Of a DNA stretch of 64,000 bases, positions 21,989-32,260 are shown one piece after another. The DNA is from Apiosordaria backusii. Its lineage: Eukaryota; Ascomycota; Sordariomycetes; Sordariales; Lasiosphaeriaceae. The position numbers and the translations under genes were made by a program. How positions within the stretch are numbered: the stretch's first letter is position 1; each line of letters opens with the position of its first letter. Below the pieces are notes generated by a model. That model was given only the letters and a program-made list of their open reading frames with translations, was not told the DNA's origin and ran no database searches. The DNA lies in assembly GCA_030549205.1 (NCBI GenBank), contig JAUKTV010000001.1, forward strand, positions 4,898,001 through 4,962,000, in the 5' to 3' direction.

Positions 21989-22703
21989 ATGGGTAAAAAA
22001 GACAACAAATCCGGCGGTGGTGGCGGGAAGGATGTTGGCAAAAGTGGTGGTGGTGGTAAAGGTGGTGGGAAGGGGGGCAAAGGAGCTGGTGGTAGTGGTG
22101 GTGGTGGTGGTGGTGATGAGAGTGGAGGAGGGGGAAAACAGCAGAAGGGAGCGCAGAGTATCAACGTTAGGCATATCTTGGTAAGTCTCCTACTACCCTA
22201 CTACACCCTTTCACCACACTTTGCTACCCTATGCATGGGCGTGTTTTGCTCGTTGGTGGTGGTTATTTCTCTGGAAGTGTTGTTATTTGTTCAGCATAAG
22301 ATAGATCCTCGGACTTGAAAACAGCTGGACGGAAACAAAAACAAATTACCTCTTCTTTGCTAACATGCTATGCTATTTAATAGTGCAACAAAATGGGCGA
22401 GGCGGAAAAGGCCATCGAGCGGCTCAAGGCAGGGGAGAGCTTCAAGACTGTTGCTGAGGAGATGTCTCAGGACAAGGCAAGGCAAGGTATGCATTTTCAT
22501 GATGACATAAAGTGGCTGTAGGGAAGCTGACAGAGATAACAATGAAAGGAGGATCGCTAGGCTGGAAAACCAAAGGATCACTACTCCCAGAGTTTGAAAA
22601 GGTGGCCTATGAGTTGTCTCCGAGCACCATCAACAGCCCAAGTTGGGGGATGGCAAAGACGTCCGAAGGTTATCATGTTATTATGGTCGAGGGACGCAAG
22701 TAG
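21989..22703 (+). CDS. PIN4: Parvulin-type peptidyl-prolyl isomerase (Pin4/Par14)
   Basis: Three exons (21989-22180, 22384-22486, 22549-22703) encode 149 residues. The first 55 residues are a basic Gly-rich tail (MGKKDNKSGGGGGKDVGK...). The parvulin domain follows: SINVRHIL, KMGEAEKAIERLKAGESF, EEMSQDKARQGGSLGWKTKG, LLPEFEKVAYELSP, TSEGYHVIMVEGRK. It lacks both a WW domain and the Arg cluster that makes Pin1/Ess1 phosphate-specific, so it belongs to the Par14/Pin4 branch linked to ribosome biogenesis and chromatin. The ATG at 21989 is the first in frame. Both splice junctions were chosen to keep RHIL-CNK and RQ-GGSLGW continuous. The gene converges on eS12. Confidence 0.93.
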
Positions 22704-23075
22704 GTAGTCATTCTTAACATCAACATCAACAAGATCACAAGCAAAATAGAAAGAGAAAAAAAAAAGGTTGGTTGACCGTCCCAGATCAAAAGGCTTTTGA
22801 ATTTTTTGACTGTCTTGATTTTTGTCTCATCCCATTCCGGAGAAAAGGAGGTAGCTTGCCCGAACTTTCCCATGTGTTGTCCATCCGTGTGACCATAAAT
22901 GCCCCAAGATTTGCCCCATCCGGTGTCGTGGGCGTGAAAGATGTCCGAGTCTAATGCCGATTTTTTTGATGCGCCGTAAACCCGTCCGTTGTAAAACTCC
23001 TCCATTTGATCGTTGCAGTGAAGAACGATTAAAAGCTACCTCCCTCCCCAGCCCAAGCAAGCGGTGTCAAGAAAT
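22704..23075. other. Convergent 3' region, PIN4 / eS12
   Basis: 372 bp between convergent stop codons with an A-rich tract at 22749-22766. It contains the two 3' UTRs; no gene seen. Confidence 0.5.
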
Positions 23076-23723
23076 TTAAGCCTCAGACTGGAAGTAGTCG
23101 AGGAGGATGGAGCGCTCCTGCGACTCCTCGCCCCAGTCCTTGACAACGACGCAAGAGCAGTTGACGACCTTGCGGGCGTTGCCCTCACGGTCGAGGACGC
23201 CTGTGGGAAGAGAGTCAGTATTTACGCAATCCCAAAGATTATGAGGGCTACTCACAGAGACCAGCCCACTCGCCCAACTGCTTTCCATCGGGAACCTTGA
23301 TGAGAGGAATCTTGTGCTCGGAGCAGAGGGCAATGACGAGCTTCTTGTAAGCCTCCTCCTCGCAGGACTCGTTGAGGACGCACATGTGGGCCTGGCGACG
23401 GTCGAGGGCCTTGGAAGCCTCACGGAGACCGCGGGCAAGACCGTCGTGCATGAGGGAGAGCTTGAGAACACCCTTGAGCGCGTCAAGGACGGACATCTGG
23501 CCCTTGCTGGCCTCGGCCGAAACCTCGACCTCAACGTCGGCAACCTGCTGAGTCTCTTCTACGTCCGACTAGACACACGACTTTGGTTAGCGGGGTGTCA
23601 TCCTCGACGGCGGCGAGAAAAGAGCGGTGGCATTTTTTGTTTGTTTCGTGGAATTGGCGACTATGTCGTCGTCGTCGTGGGTGATTCGGGTGATGATTGC
23701 TGGATATAGACGTTACTCACCAT
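23076..23723 (-). CDS. RPS12: 40S ribosomal protein eS12
   Basis: Three exons (23723-23721, 23568-23256, 23200-23076) encode 146 residues. The first coding exon is only the ATG: it is followed directly by GTGAGT, and the next exon begins with codon 2 (MS-DVEETQQVADVEVEVSAE). Body: SVLDALKGVLKLSLMHDGLA, then RGLREASKALDRRQAHMCVL, NESCEEEAYKKLVIALCSEH, KIPLIKVPDGKQLGEWAGLC and the C-terminal NCSCVVVKDWGEESQERSIL. This is the L7Ae-fold protein of the small-subunit beak. The acidic N-terminus and length match the family. It is divergent from uS8, and C-ending codons indicate high expression. Confidence 0.96.
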
Positions 23724-24417
23724 CTTGATGATTTACTTTCCAAGTAAAGTGCCGGTGCGATCCTCGAAGAGTAAATTGGTAATGATCCTTTTATTCGTGT
23801 GTAGGTATCAAGAGGGAGGGGAGCTTCCGTTGGACCAGAAATTCAAAGATAATGTGCGAGCCCCGAGCGCCCCACCCCATTGGGCGGCTGGGACCTTCAA
23901 ATTTTTGGTGTGTGCTCCGCGAAAGCAGTGGGGCTCCAACCTAAAAGTGGAATGGTCGCTCGATCCAGTGGTAGGCGTTAGGGCAAGTTTTCGAGAAGCA
24001 CGGGCCACCACAGACCCGCAAGCTGGGCCATGAGAAATTTCTCTGGGGTCTCTCGGCCAGACTTACAAAAGATTTTGACGTCCGCCCACCGACCTTCTCG
24101 CGACCACCATCCCGTCAAGCACCATCAGAGGTATGTATACACATCCCGCTCTCGGGAAATGACTCAACAACAGGACGACGCCTTTCGCACAGGCTGAGGA
24201 GGGCAATCATGGAGGCCTGTGGCAACGCCGGTCGACGACATGATACGCTCCTCCTCGTCAGCAACTGGCGGGCAGAACCCTCTTGAAGAATCATCAACGA
24301 GGGCACTCTTCCACGCAGTCGAGCCTCGACCGAAAGGCTAACATAACCTCGAACTTTGGCAGATACCTCATTTCCACATTCCCGATTTGAGAATCTCCGA
24401 CTCCTCGACAAGTCAAA
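23724..24417. promoter_or_regulatory. Divergent ribosomal-protein promoter region, eS12 / uS8
   Basis: 694 bp between two divergent small-subunit protein genes, so both promoters sit here. The uS8-proximal part (24,050-24,417) is rich in CGACC/TCCTCG-type pyrimidine segments. I see no gene within it. Confidence 0.65.
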
Positions 24418-25108
24418 ATGGTCCGCACTTCCACCCTTCACGATGCGCTTAACAGCATCAACAACGCCGAGAAGGCCGGCAAGCGCCAGGTCTTGATCCG
24501 CCCTTCCTCCAAGGTCATTGTCAAGTTCCTCCAGGTCATGCAGAAGCACGGTATGTGGTTATCAGATGGGAATTCAATAGGCCTCCGAAAACGTTCAAGA
24601 TCCTCGCGTCGATTTTCCCCTGCACAAACTTCGGCATGATAACTAGGCGACCGTCTCAATCTGCTCCACGACTTAGCCCTTTAAGTTGCCGATAAATTAT
24701 ACACCACGCGAGGATCTTACACGTTTTCGGAGTTACCAATGATGACCCAATGTTTATCTCGTCGCGACATTTTCTGACTTTTTACTCCCAGGCTACATTG
24801 GCGAGTTCGAGGAGATTGATGACCACCGCTCCGGCAAGATCGTTGTCCAGCTCAACGGCCGGTATGTTTTTACCTAAGAATTAGACGAGCTTATGATCCG
24901 AAAACTAACCTGTCCCAGCCTCAACAAGTGCGGTGTCATCTCCCCCCGCTACAACGTCCGCCTCGCTGAGCTCGAGAAGTGGGTTGTCAAGCTCCTTCCC
25001 GCCCGTCAGTTCGGCTACGTTATCCTCACCACCTCTGCCGGCATCATGGACCAGGAGGAGGCCCGTCGCCGCCACGTCGCTGGCAAGATCATTGGCTTCT
25101 TCTACTAG
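24418..25108 (+). CDS. RPS22: 40S ribosomal protein uS8 (S22/S15a)
   Basis: Three exons (24418-24550, 24792-24861, 24919-25108) encode 130 residues, exactly the eukaryotic uS8 length. The sequence MVRTSTLHDALNSINNAEKA, GKRQVLIRPSSKVIVKFLQV, MQKHGYIGEFEEIDDHRSGK, IVVQLNGRLNKCGVISPRYN, VRLAELEKWVVKLLPARQFG and YVILTTSAGIMDQEEARRRH...GKIIGFFY is near-canonical. uS8 binds helix 21 of 18S rRNA early in small-subunit assembly. Intron 1 (241 nt) is much longer than intron 2 (57 nt) and contains a 27-bp stem-loop, described separately. Confidence 0.97.
24583..24732 (+). other. Long stem-loop inside uS8 intron 1
   Basis: The arms at 24583-24609 and 24706-24732 are inverted complements over 27 positions with only two adjacent mismatches, enclosing a 96-nt loop. 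Within the loop CGGCA (24632-24636) could pair with TGCCG (24687-24691). The whole structure lies between the splice donor (24551) and acceptor (24791), so it would form in the pre-mRNA or the lariat. A box-C-like ATGATGA (24739-24745) and a CTGA follow it, but too close together for a normal C/D snoRNA. I see structure, not a known family. Confidence 0.75.
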
Positions 25109-25834
25109 ACAACAAAACGCGAAGGCAATGAAAAACTAGATATCAAAAAGCGCAGCATGTTTCTGGCGTTGTGACTGATACCCTTGTTTTATTGGGAGCT
25201 CTGATCTGGAATGGTTAGATTTCCCATGTGGCACTGGTTGCACATAGAGTCCTCAGATATGAACAATACCTGAAGTGTGTCTCCATTTTGGACCCAAGAA
25301 TTGCAGAAGTGACTGTGACGGTGACACTGTTGTACATACCTGTACTGTGTGATGGCAACCCTATGTGTTTTGTAATACTTTATCCCATCTCGAGTAGGAC
25401 CTGAGTTCCTCATGAAGATATTCGGAATGTATACATGTAGTTGGCAGACACGAGCCAGAACACCATGCTGATGATAGGGGTTTACACTATAGGGGTGGCT
25501 AGCCCCTTGGGGAAGCCCAACGGGTGCTTGGCAAGGCGACTCCATGGGTTCGGCCCCACCTTTAACCCAACGCGAACATGCGTCAGTGGTTAATTTTGGG
25601 AATGGATCCAAGTGCCAATGCTCGCATCAACCATCCAGGTTGCGTCTCCCTCCTTTCTTTTGTTGTATATCAACTGCCCCGATGCGAACCGAAGCGGAAT
25701 CACCGCACACGACGACCAGAGACAAGCGCGTCCACTGACGAAACCGACGGCCACGGACGCTGTATATGCGACTTGTATGTACATACACATTGCGACTCGG
25801 ACTCCCCTTGAGACCGAAGACTCGATATAACTCG
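25109..25834. promoter_or_regulatory. Intergenic region, uS8 / GT90 gene
   Basis: 726 bp between tandem genes: uS8 3' UTR and the GT90 promoter and leader. A segment around 25491-25556 (GGGGTGG...TTCGGCCCCACC) superficially resembles a tRNA but fails the A- and B-box tests. Confidence 0.5.
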
Positions 25835-27826
25835 ATGAACACTTTTTCCTCGGACAGATACTCCCCCAAGCAACGACTGATCGAGATATACCGAAGAGGA
25901 ACACACCCCGCCATGCGCAATCGCCAAATAGGCGTTCTGGGCGCCTTCTTGTTCCTGGTATTCTGCATCTACTCGCTGTCTAGAAACCCAGGAGGGCTCC
26001 CCAGGCCAGCGCCGCCAAAAGAACCACCAAAAGGAGACAAACCACCAGAGCCGCCGAGGATAGTCGTTCCCATCACTTGGACCGACGACGAGAACACCCG
26101 CGACACGAAACCGCAGCCGGCGCCGAGCGGGTCGCACCCAATATGGTATCTGACGAACAAGGCGGAGCAGGAGTTTGAGGAGGTCAAGGCGAGGCAGTCG
26201 CGCACTCTGAGCGAAGCCGTGGCCGAGTACCGCAAGCGGTATGGAATACCGCCGCCCCCCAACTTTGACAAGTGGTGGGACTTTGCAAAGGAGAGGGACG
26301 TACAGCTGGTGGACGAGTTCGACACAGTGATGGAGCTCATTACCCCCTTTTGGGGGCTGAAACCATCAACAATCCGCGCGCGTGCGAGGGAGGTCATTGG
26401 GTTTGATGATTCCCTCATGGGGCTGCAGATCCGGAGCGGGAATATCTCTGCCATGTTCAAGGCGCGCACCGCAGACTGGCATCAAAAGGGGGTAACAGGC
26501 ATGATTGAAAAGTTTGTTGAGTTCCTCCCGGATATGGACCTCCCCTTTAACGTCAATGACGAATCCAGGGTTATCCTCCCACACGAGGACCTCTCCCGAC
26601 TAGTCAAAACCGCCCTTGAGGTCAACATGCCCGCGCTAAAAGCAGAGAAGGACCTCCGAAACAGCTTCACGCCCAAGCCGACGGGGTTAAACTACGAGGG
26701 CCGCTTCGACGAAGTCAAGCTCACCCGCTTCAACACGTTTGCCCATCAGCCAACCTGGACTCACTCCCGCATTTCCTGCCCTCCTGATTCGCCTTCTCGG
26801 ATCCTAGAAGAAGAAGACCAATACGACGACCGGGCGAAATACTCCCTTGGCGAGTTGGGCTTCGTAACAAACTGGACGGCCTTGTCGGATATTTGTCTCA
26901 CCCCGTCCCTCCAGTCCACTTTTGGGTTCTTTGACCGACCCAATGCATACTCTGTCGTTCACGACCTCGTCCCTGTGTTTTCCCCGAGTAAAATCTCCTC
27001 TTATAGCGACTTGATTTTTCCCTCGCCGTGGTATTACTCCGGGAAAGTCCCCTACGACCCGTCGGTTGATCCCCCCTGGGAAGAGAAGATCAATCGGTTA
27101 TATTGGCGCGGGTCAACAACGGGGGGGTTTTCCCGGAATGGCGGGTGGCGCAGGCAGCACAGGCAGAGGGTAGTGAAAAAGTTTAACGCGGTCGACAATG
27201 CGAATATTTTGACCAATGTGGGCAGTTCTGATTCCCCTAATTGGACAGTGGCTTCGGTACCGAGGGGTGACTACAAGTCGCTGCTGGACGTGTATTTCAG
27301 TCACGTAGGGCAGTGCGATCCGGGGGATTGCACCGCGCAAAGGGAGTTTTTTGAGATTAAAAAATACGCCAAGCAGGAAGACGCGTTGAGATACCGCCAC
27401 GTTTTGGATTTGGATGGGAATGCGTTTAGCGGGAGATTCCACGCGTTTTTGAAGAGTAAGAGTCTGGTGTTTAAATATGCGATTTTTAAGGAGTGGCACT
27501 ATGAGTGGTTGAGGCCGTGGGCGCATTATGTTCCTATGAGCTTGAAAGGGGAGGAGTGGTTGGAGTTGGTGAGGTATTTTGGGGAGGATGGGGAGGGAGA
27601 GGGGGAGGGGGAGAGGATTGCGAGGCAGGGGGCGGAGTGGGGGAATAAGGTGTTGAGGGGGGAGGATATGGAGGTTTGGTTTTTTAGGTTGTTGTTGGAG
27701 TGAGTATCACCCCTGTGATTTATCTGTGAGATGGAGGTGATGATGCTAATGATGGGGGTGTATAGGTATGGGAGGGTGGTGGATGATGATAGGGAGAGGA
27801 TTGGGTTTGCTGGCCGAGGGAGGTGA
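25835..27826 (+). CDS. GT90 (CAP10-like) glycosyltransferase, type II membrane protein
   Basis: Two exons (25835-27699 and 27766-27826) encode 641 residues. A short basic cytosolic tail (RYSPKQRLIEIYRRGTHPAM) precedes one membrane anchor (about residues 32-49, IGVLGAFLFLVFCIYSLS) and a Pro-rich stem, so the catalytic domain should face the Golgi lumen. The CAP10 domain covers about residues 350-640, with DLIFPSPWYYSG, KINRLYWRGSTTGGFS, HRQRVVKKFNA, the donor-site region KYRHVLDLDGNAFSGRFHAF (here RYRHVLDLDGNAFSGRF), KSKSLVFKYAIFKEWHYEWL, PWAHYVPMSL and RLLLEYGRVVDDDRER. GT90 members in fungi include capsule xylosyltransferases; the acceptor here is unknown. The short 3' exon was chosen because it continues the family C-terminus; without it the protein would end at LLLE. 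The 3' coding end has a Gly/Glu repeat (GEDGEGEGEGER). Confidence 0.9.
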
Positions 27827-28751
27827 GAGGGAGGGAGGTGGCACTGAGCTGAGGAGATTATATTTAAAGGGAGGGTTGGTCAGGGTATTTACATTGAGAG
27901 TACAAAGTACAACATCAACAACAACAACAACAACAAACAGTTGGATAATAATCAATGGGAGGGGGAAAGGGTAAAAACGGTTCAGGTATAAATGCATCAG
28001 CGATTCCATGGCGCGGGTTGAGACTCTGGAAGAGAAACTATATTATCTACCTATATATATATATAGGTGTGTCTGTATGTACCTGTATCTGTACAGCTGA
28101 TGAGGGGCGCGTGGTGTGGTGGTGGTAGGTTAGATATCAGGGGAAGAAGGGGTAGGACATTGGATGACGTTCGTGGTGTTGTGTGCGTGTCCTGAACATA
28201 ATAACAATAATAGGGCACATGAAATAGATAGGAAACGAAATACCTATGTGAAAAGATATGTAAAATAAAATGGAAAATAAAATGTTATCATAAGTTTAAG
28301 TTGGCTTTACTTTTATTGTCTTCACATTTATTCCAGCTTTTAATATTAGTTGTCTACGTTCTAGGCAGACTGAAGAGTATAGGAGGCGTAAACCCAGTTA
28401 TGACAGGGCTCAATGGAGGGAAAACGGGAAGGCTGTCAAACAAACTCCAAACACCTTTCCCTGAAAAGTCAAGCAATAATTTGCTGCCGTAAAGGAAGGA
28501 AGGTGTGTCAACTCCAAATCTATTTTTCCCATTCCCCAAAAGCCTACTTACTCCACTCCCTATCAAACTGCGCTCTCCAACCACCTCCTCCCCTCCCTCC
28601 CTCTCTCAAAATAATACATACACTTTATAAAAAGCCAGGCTCAAACGCCCACCCAAAACACCCCCCCCCACCCTCCCCTAATATTCCACCTTCGATACGA
28701 CCACCCTATCTTCCTTCCTCCCCAAATAGGCAACTCCATAAAATCAGAGTC
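27827..28751. other. Convergent 3' region, GT90 / PAF1
   Basis: 925 bp between convergent stop codons, AT-rich, with an (AT)n stretch (28052-28064) and short CAA repeats (27910-27940). It holds 3' UTRs; no gene supported. Confidence 0.5.
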
Positions 28752-30286
28752 CTAATCCTCATCCCCCTCCGCATCCTCCTCTCCCCCCGACTCCTGTCTC
28801 CTATTATCATCATGACCCCCTTGATCACTCCCCACAGACCCCCTCCTCTCCTGCTGATGATCCGCCTCCCCCTCCTCCTCCTCTTCATCCTCCCCACCAA
28901 AATACCCCACCGGCATAGCCTTAAACCGCTCCAATTCCGCCTTCAACTCCTCCCCAGGCTCAGCAACTGTAACCTCCAACTCTCCTACCCTCGCCTCCTC
29001 CTCCTCTCCCTGAGGCAACACCCCAATCGTTCGCGCAATATTCTTCGTTCTCTGGTTTCTGATCGTAGTCCTCTGCATAACCGGGTAGTAATACACCCCC
29101 TTTTGCGCACTGTCGTCCGTCCTTCCCTTGCTCTGCCTCTCGTCGTTACGATACGCGAGGATGACCTCCTCCGAGTATTTGGTATGGTGATCCATCTCCT
29201 TCTCTGTCGCAGTCTCATAAGCCCTGACGCGGGGAAACTTGAAAACACCATGACCGTCCCCGCGAATGGTATCCGTGCTGGTATACAGACTCTCTTTATC
29301 CTTGTCCGGATTGTCCACATCGAACTTCTGGCGGAATTTCTCGCCTGTCTTGATGTCTTGCGGCAAATAAAAGTCGTAGTTCATCATTTGCAGGGGCTTG
29401 GGAGTGTGATCCGGATTGCGTGTCCAAGCTTCGTAGGCTTGCTGATAAGCATCGTCTTCAGCTTGGGACCGGGTGATGGGCTTGAGGATACCGCTCAGCA
29501 TGCGAGTATCGTAGAAATCGGTGGCGGTAACAGGGTTGGTTTGGAATTTGACGGTGACGTAGGCGCCGGAGTCCGGGAAAGCCTCCAAGTCGGGGAGAAG
29601 AGGGAAGGAGTCGACAATGGTGCAGTTGGTGCGCTTGGAGGGGTGCTTGACTTTGGTTCTGTCGATGAGGCCCACGGCCGCGGCTTCAAACGACTTTTCG
29701 ATGCGGCGCTTGATCCAAGCCGGTGTTCCTTTGTCTGGCTCCGGAGAGGCTTTCCGCTTAATAGGGCGCCTTGCAGCAGCGCTCGAGGCGGAGGGCCTGA
29801 GGAAGGGGTCGGCTTTGGGGCGGGAGACGGTGGGGGTGTTGGAGATGTACTCTGTTCGGCGAAGGAAGGAGACGCCCTGGCTCTGGGATTTGGGTTTCCC
29901 TAAGCTGCCGAGAGGACGGAGGAGGGCCCTGTCGTGGGGATGGATTGGGGGTGGTTCGGAGGGTGCTTGAATTGCTGTTTGTGAAGTGAGTTAGAGCAGG
30001 CTGGAAATCGGGTGAGTCGAAACGACTTACAGCTCTCATCGCCGTCGAATACTCCCGGCATGCCCACCAGATCAAGCGGCATTCCAAGCTCGCCATCAGC
30101 CTCGATATTCAGCGCTTGAATGCGGGCGAGATGGGACGCGAAGTTGGGGTTGGTGTACTGGCCGCTAGCCAGGCCGACGCTGGGGATGGCCAGCAGCTTT
30201 GGCGGAATTGGCGGCGGAGGGAGAGCATTGGAATATCTGATCCTCGTGATGTAATCCTGTTGGTAGTTCTTGTCTCGTTGCGACAT
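28752..30286 (-). CDS. PAF1: RNA polymerase II-associated factor Paf1
   Basis: Two exons (30286-30031 and 29974-28752) encode 492 residues. Paf1 is the scaffold of the Paf1 complex (with Ctr9, Cdc73, Rtf1, Leo1), which travels with elongating Pol II and is needed for H2B ubiquitination and H3K4 methylation. The N-terminal half reads YQQDYITRIRYSNALPPPPI, KLLAIPSVGLASGQYTNPNF, and LLRPLGSLGKPKSQSQGVSF with LRRTEYISNT, all Paf1 hallmarks. The central part includes HPSKRTNCTIVDSFPLLPD and QMMNYDFYLPQDIKTGEKF. The C-terminal 100 residues are acidic and disordered (EDEEEEEGEAD...), as in yeast and human Paf1. The intron sits within the early acidic GVFDGDESS segment. Confidence 0.94.
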
Positions 30287-30985
30287 GTTGGGCAGATTTG
30301 TGGTTGTTTGGAAGCAACCCGATGATGCTGGTGGGCGAGGCGCGCAGTCGCGGTTCGGTTTGGAGTCGCGCGGTCGGCCGATACTGTTAGTGTCTGTAAC
30401 CCAGCAAAAAATGTTGGAATGGGCAATTGATTTTCTGAGTAAGTTGTGTGAAAGATCGAGGAAGTTGGAGAACTTTGCAGTCTCGGAAAATGAGGTGATG
30501 AATGGTTAAAGTTTAAAGTCGGCCGTCGCTGCTGTTGAGGAAGAGAAGCTCGAGGCTTTGGAAGGCTTGAACTTGAGAATAAAAGTGGGTCCTCCCCAGC
30601 TTCATCACCTGTCACTTCCCAAACTCAGTTTTCAAACTCTATCAAATATTCCAAATTCCGTCATTGGGTTGTCCTATCCAACCCTCTTGGTCTCTTGAGA
30701 ATAACCCCCCGGCGTCGATTAAAACGAATTATATAACATTAATACAAGGGTTGTCGTAAAGTCTTTCCCCGTCCATCTTAGCATGTGTCATGATACATGT
30801 TTCTGGCCTGCCCTGCCAGTGTCTATCCGCGCCTTTGCCTTTCCGCCTAACCCATTCCACCCACGCAAATGCTATCCATTTCCGAGTGCCTGACTTTCAG
30901 AAACAAAACGCCCAGAACCACCCCGCCGCCGACCGAATCACTTTTGTTGCCCCTTCCAAAAAAAGCCAATCATGATCAAACAGTC
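30287..30985. other. Intergenic region between PAF1 and RER1 (tandem, minus)
   Basis: 699 bp upstream of PAF1 and downstream of RER1, so it should contain the PAF1 promoter and the RER1 3' UTR. I see no gene. Confidence 0.5.
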
Positions 30986-31733
30986 TTATGAGCTGTTCTT
31001 AGTGTAGCGCGCCTTGCCAACGGTAAATGGCACATAGCGGTACTTGATCATGTGTTGGATTTGCTTCCGCACTACACAGGTGTAACTGTTAGAATCCCAG
31101 GTCGGACAAGACACACCGAAGAGAAACTTACTGGTGAGAACAAACAGCATGATCCAGTACATGACGAGAACAGGCCAGAAAACTGGCACGTTGAATACCT
31201 CAAACCAGGTGCAGACGAACGAGATGCTGATGGCGCGGGTGGCGGCGTGCCAGAACTTGAACTCGGGGAGGCGGCGAATAAAGGGTCGGAACTCTTCGTC
31301 CTGCTTGGTGGGCAGCGACCCGAGGCTGCCGTCCTCCATGTCATTGTCGAGGGCCTCGTTTGACGGGTCGAACTTTGGCTGGAGGAAGGCGAGGAAGAGG
31401 TTGAGGAGGTAGATGCCGAGGGCGTAGGCGACTGCAGATACATTATTAGTACAGTGTATGAACCTCGGGGGTGGATGATAAAGGCATACCGATATACCAG
31501 CCTTGCGCAAAGAAGACGCGCGCAAAGAAAAAGACGAGCAGGACGCCGGTGCCGACCCATCGGTAGAGGGTATGGGGTGTCGACTGGTCGAGGAGCGCTT
31601 GGTATTGCTGGAGGAGTTGTTAGCTTTTGCTTCTCTTCATCAGTCTGGTTCTCTTATCGCATACCCTCGACAGCTTGTTGGTTTGCGCAGTCACGGCGCC
31701 AAAGGCCGACATTGGTTCCTCGCCAGCATCCAT
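30986..31733 (-). CDS. RER1: Rer1, retrieval receptor for ER membrane proteins
   Basis: Four exons (31733-31665, 31607-31490, 31431-31132, 31071-30986) encode 190 residues. Rer1 is a four-span Golgi protein that returns escaped ER membrane proteins in COPI vesicles. The sequence is canonical: QYQALLDQSTPHTLYRWVGT, GVLLVFFFARVFFAQGWYIV, AYALGIYLLNLFLAFLQPKF, LPTKQDEEFRPFIRRLPEFK, FWHAATRAISISFVCTWFEV, FNVPVFWPVLVMYWIMLFVL, then RKQIQHMIKYRYVPFTVGKA. Splice sites were chosen to keep these blocks continuous. The C-terminal cytosolic tail has KARYTKNSS. It is divergent from the enoyl-CoA hydratase gene. Confidence 0.96.
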
Positions 31734-32260
31734 CTTTGCGTATGTCTTTCTTTCTTTTCGGTCTCTAGCGAATAGCCGTCTCGAAATCGGATCGCTCGTT
31801 TGTGCTGAGTGAGCTTTTGACGTTCGAGATAGAAACAAACTTATCACAGCCTGGTGGACAGACAGAAAGTGGCAGTGGCTGATTGCGCGTTCGATAGGAG
31901 GATACGTGACAGATTGGTTTAGCCACAACGAGAGTTTAGGGGGCTGCTACCCAAGGAACTTGGAAATTTTAGAGTGGGTCCGTAGTCTTACTAAACTGTG
32001 GCTTGGTACATAAGTAACTGTTCCCGGCAAGACACAAGCAGGGGTGGTCATGTTTTAGGCCGAGGATAAGCTGCCGGTGACGTCCTTTCTAGTGTAAGAG
32101 AACAAGCATGTGGGGGAAGCTACCCGCTACTCCCATTGTCCCGAAGGGGGGATGTTTAAGATCACTTCCGCATTCCATTCCCGTCTGATGAATTCATATT
32201 GAGAGGGCATTCTCAATTCCTCCCATCCGTAAACATTTCCTCTTGTGAAGTACATAAAAA
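31734..32260. promoter_or_regulatory. Divergent intergenic region, RER1 / enoyl-CoA hydratase
   Basis: 527 bp between divergent start codons, holding both promoters. I see no gene or notable repeat. Confidence 0.5.

Noticed and set aside
24739..24785. C/D snoRNA in uS8 intron 1 (ATGATGA ... CTGA)
   Set aside because: Boxes are only about 28 nt apart, without C'/D' boxes or a terminal stem.
25491..25556. tRNA-like segment (GGGGTGG...TTCGGCCCCACC) after uS8
   Set aside because: The A box and the T-loop GTTCRANYC pattern both fail on both strands, and no clover-leaf can be drawn.
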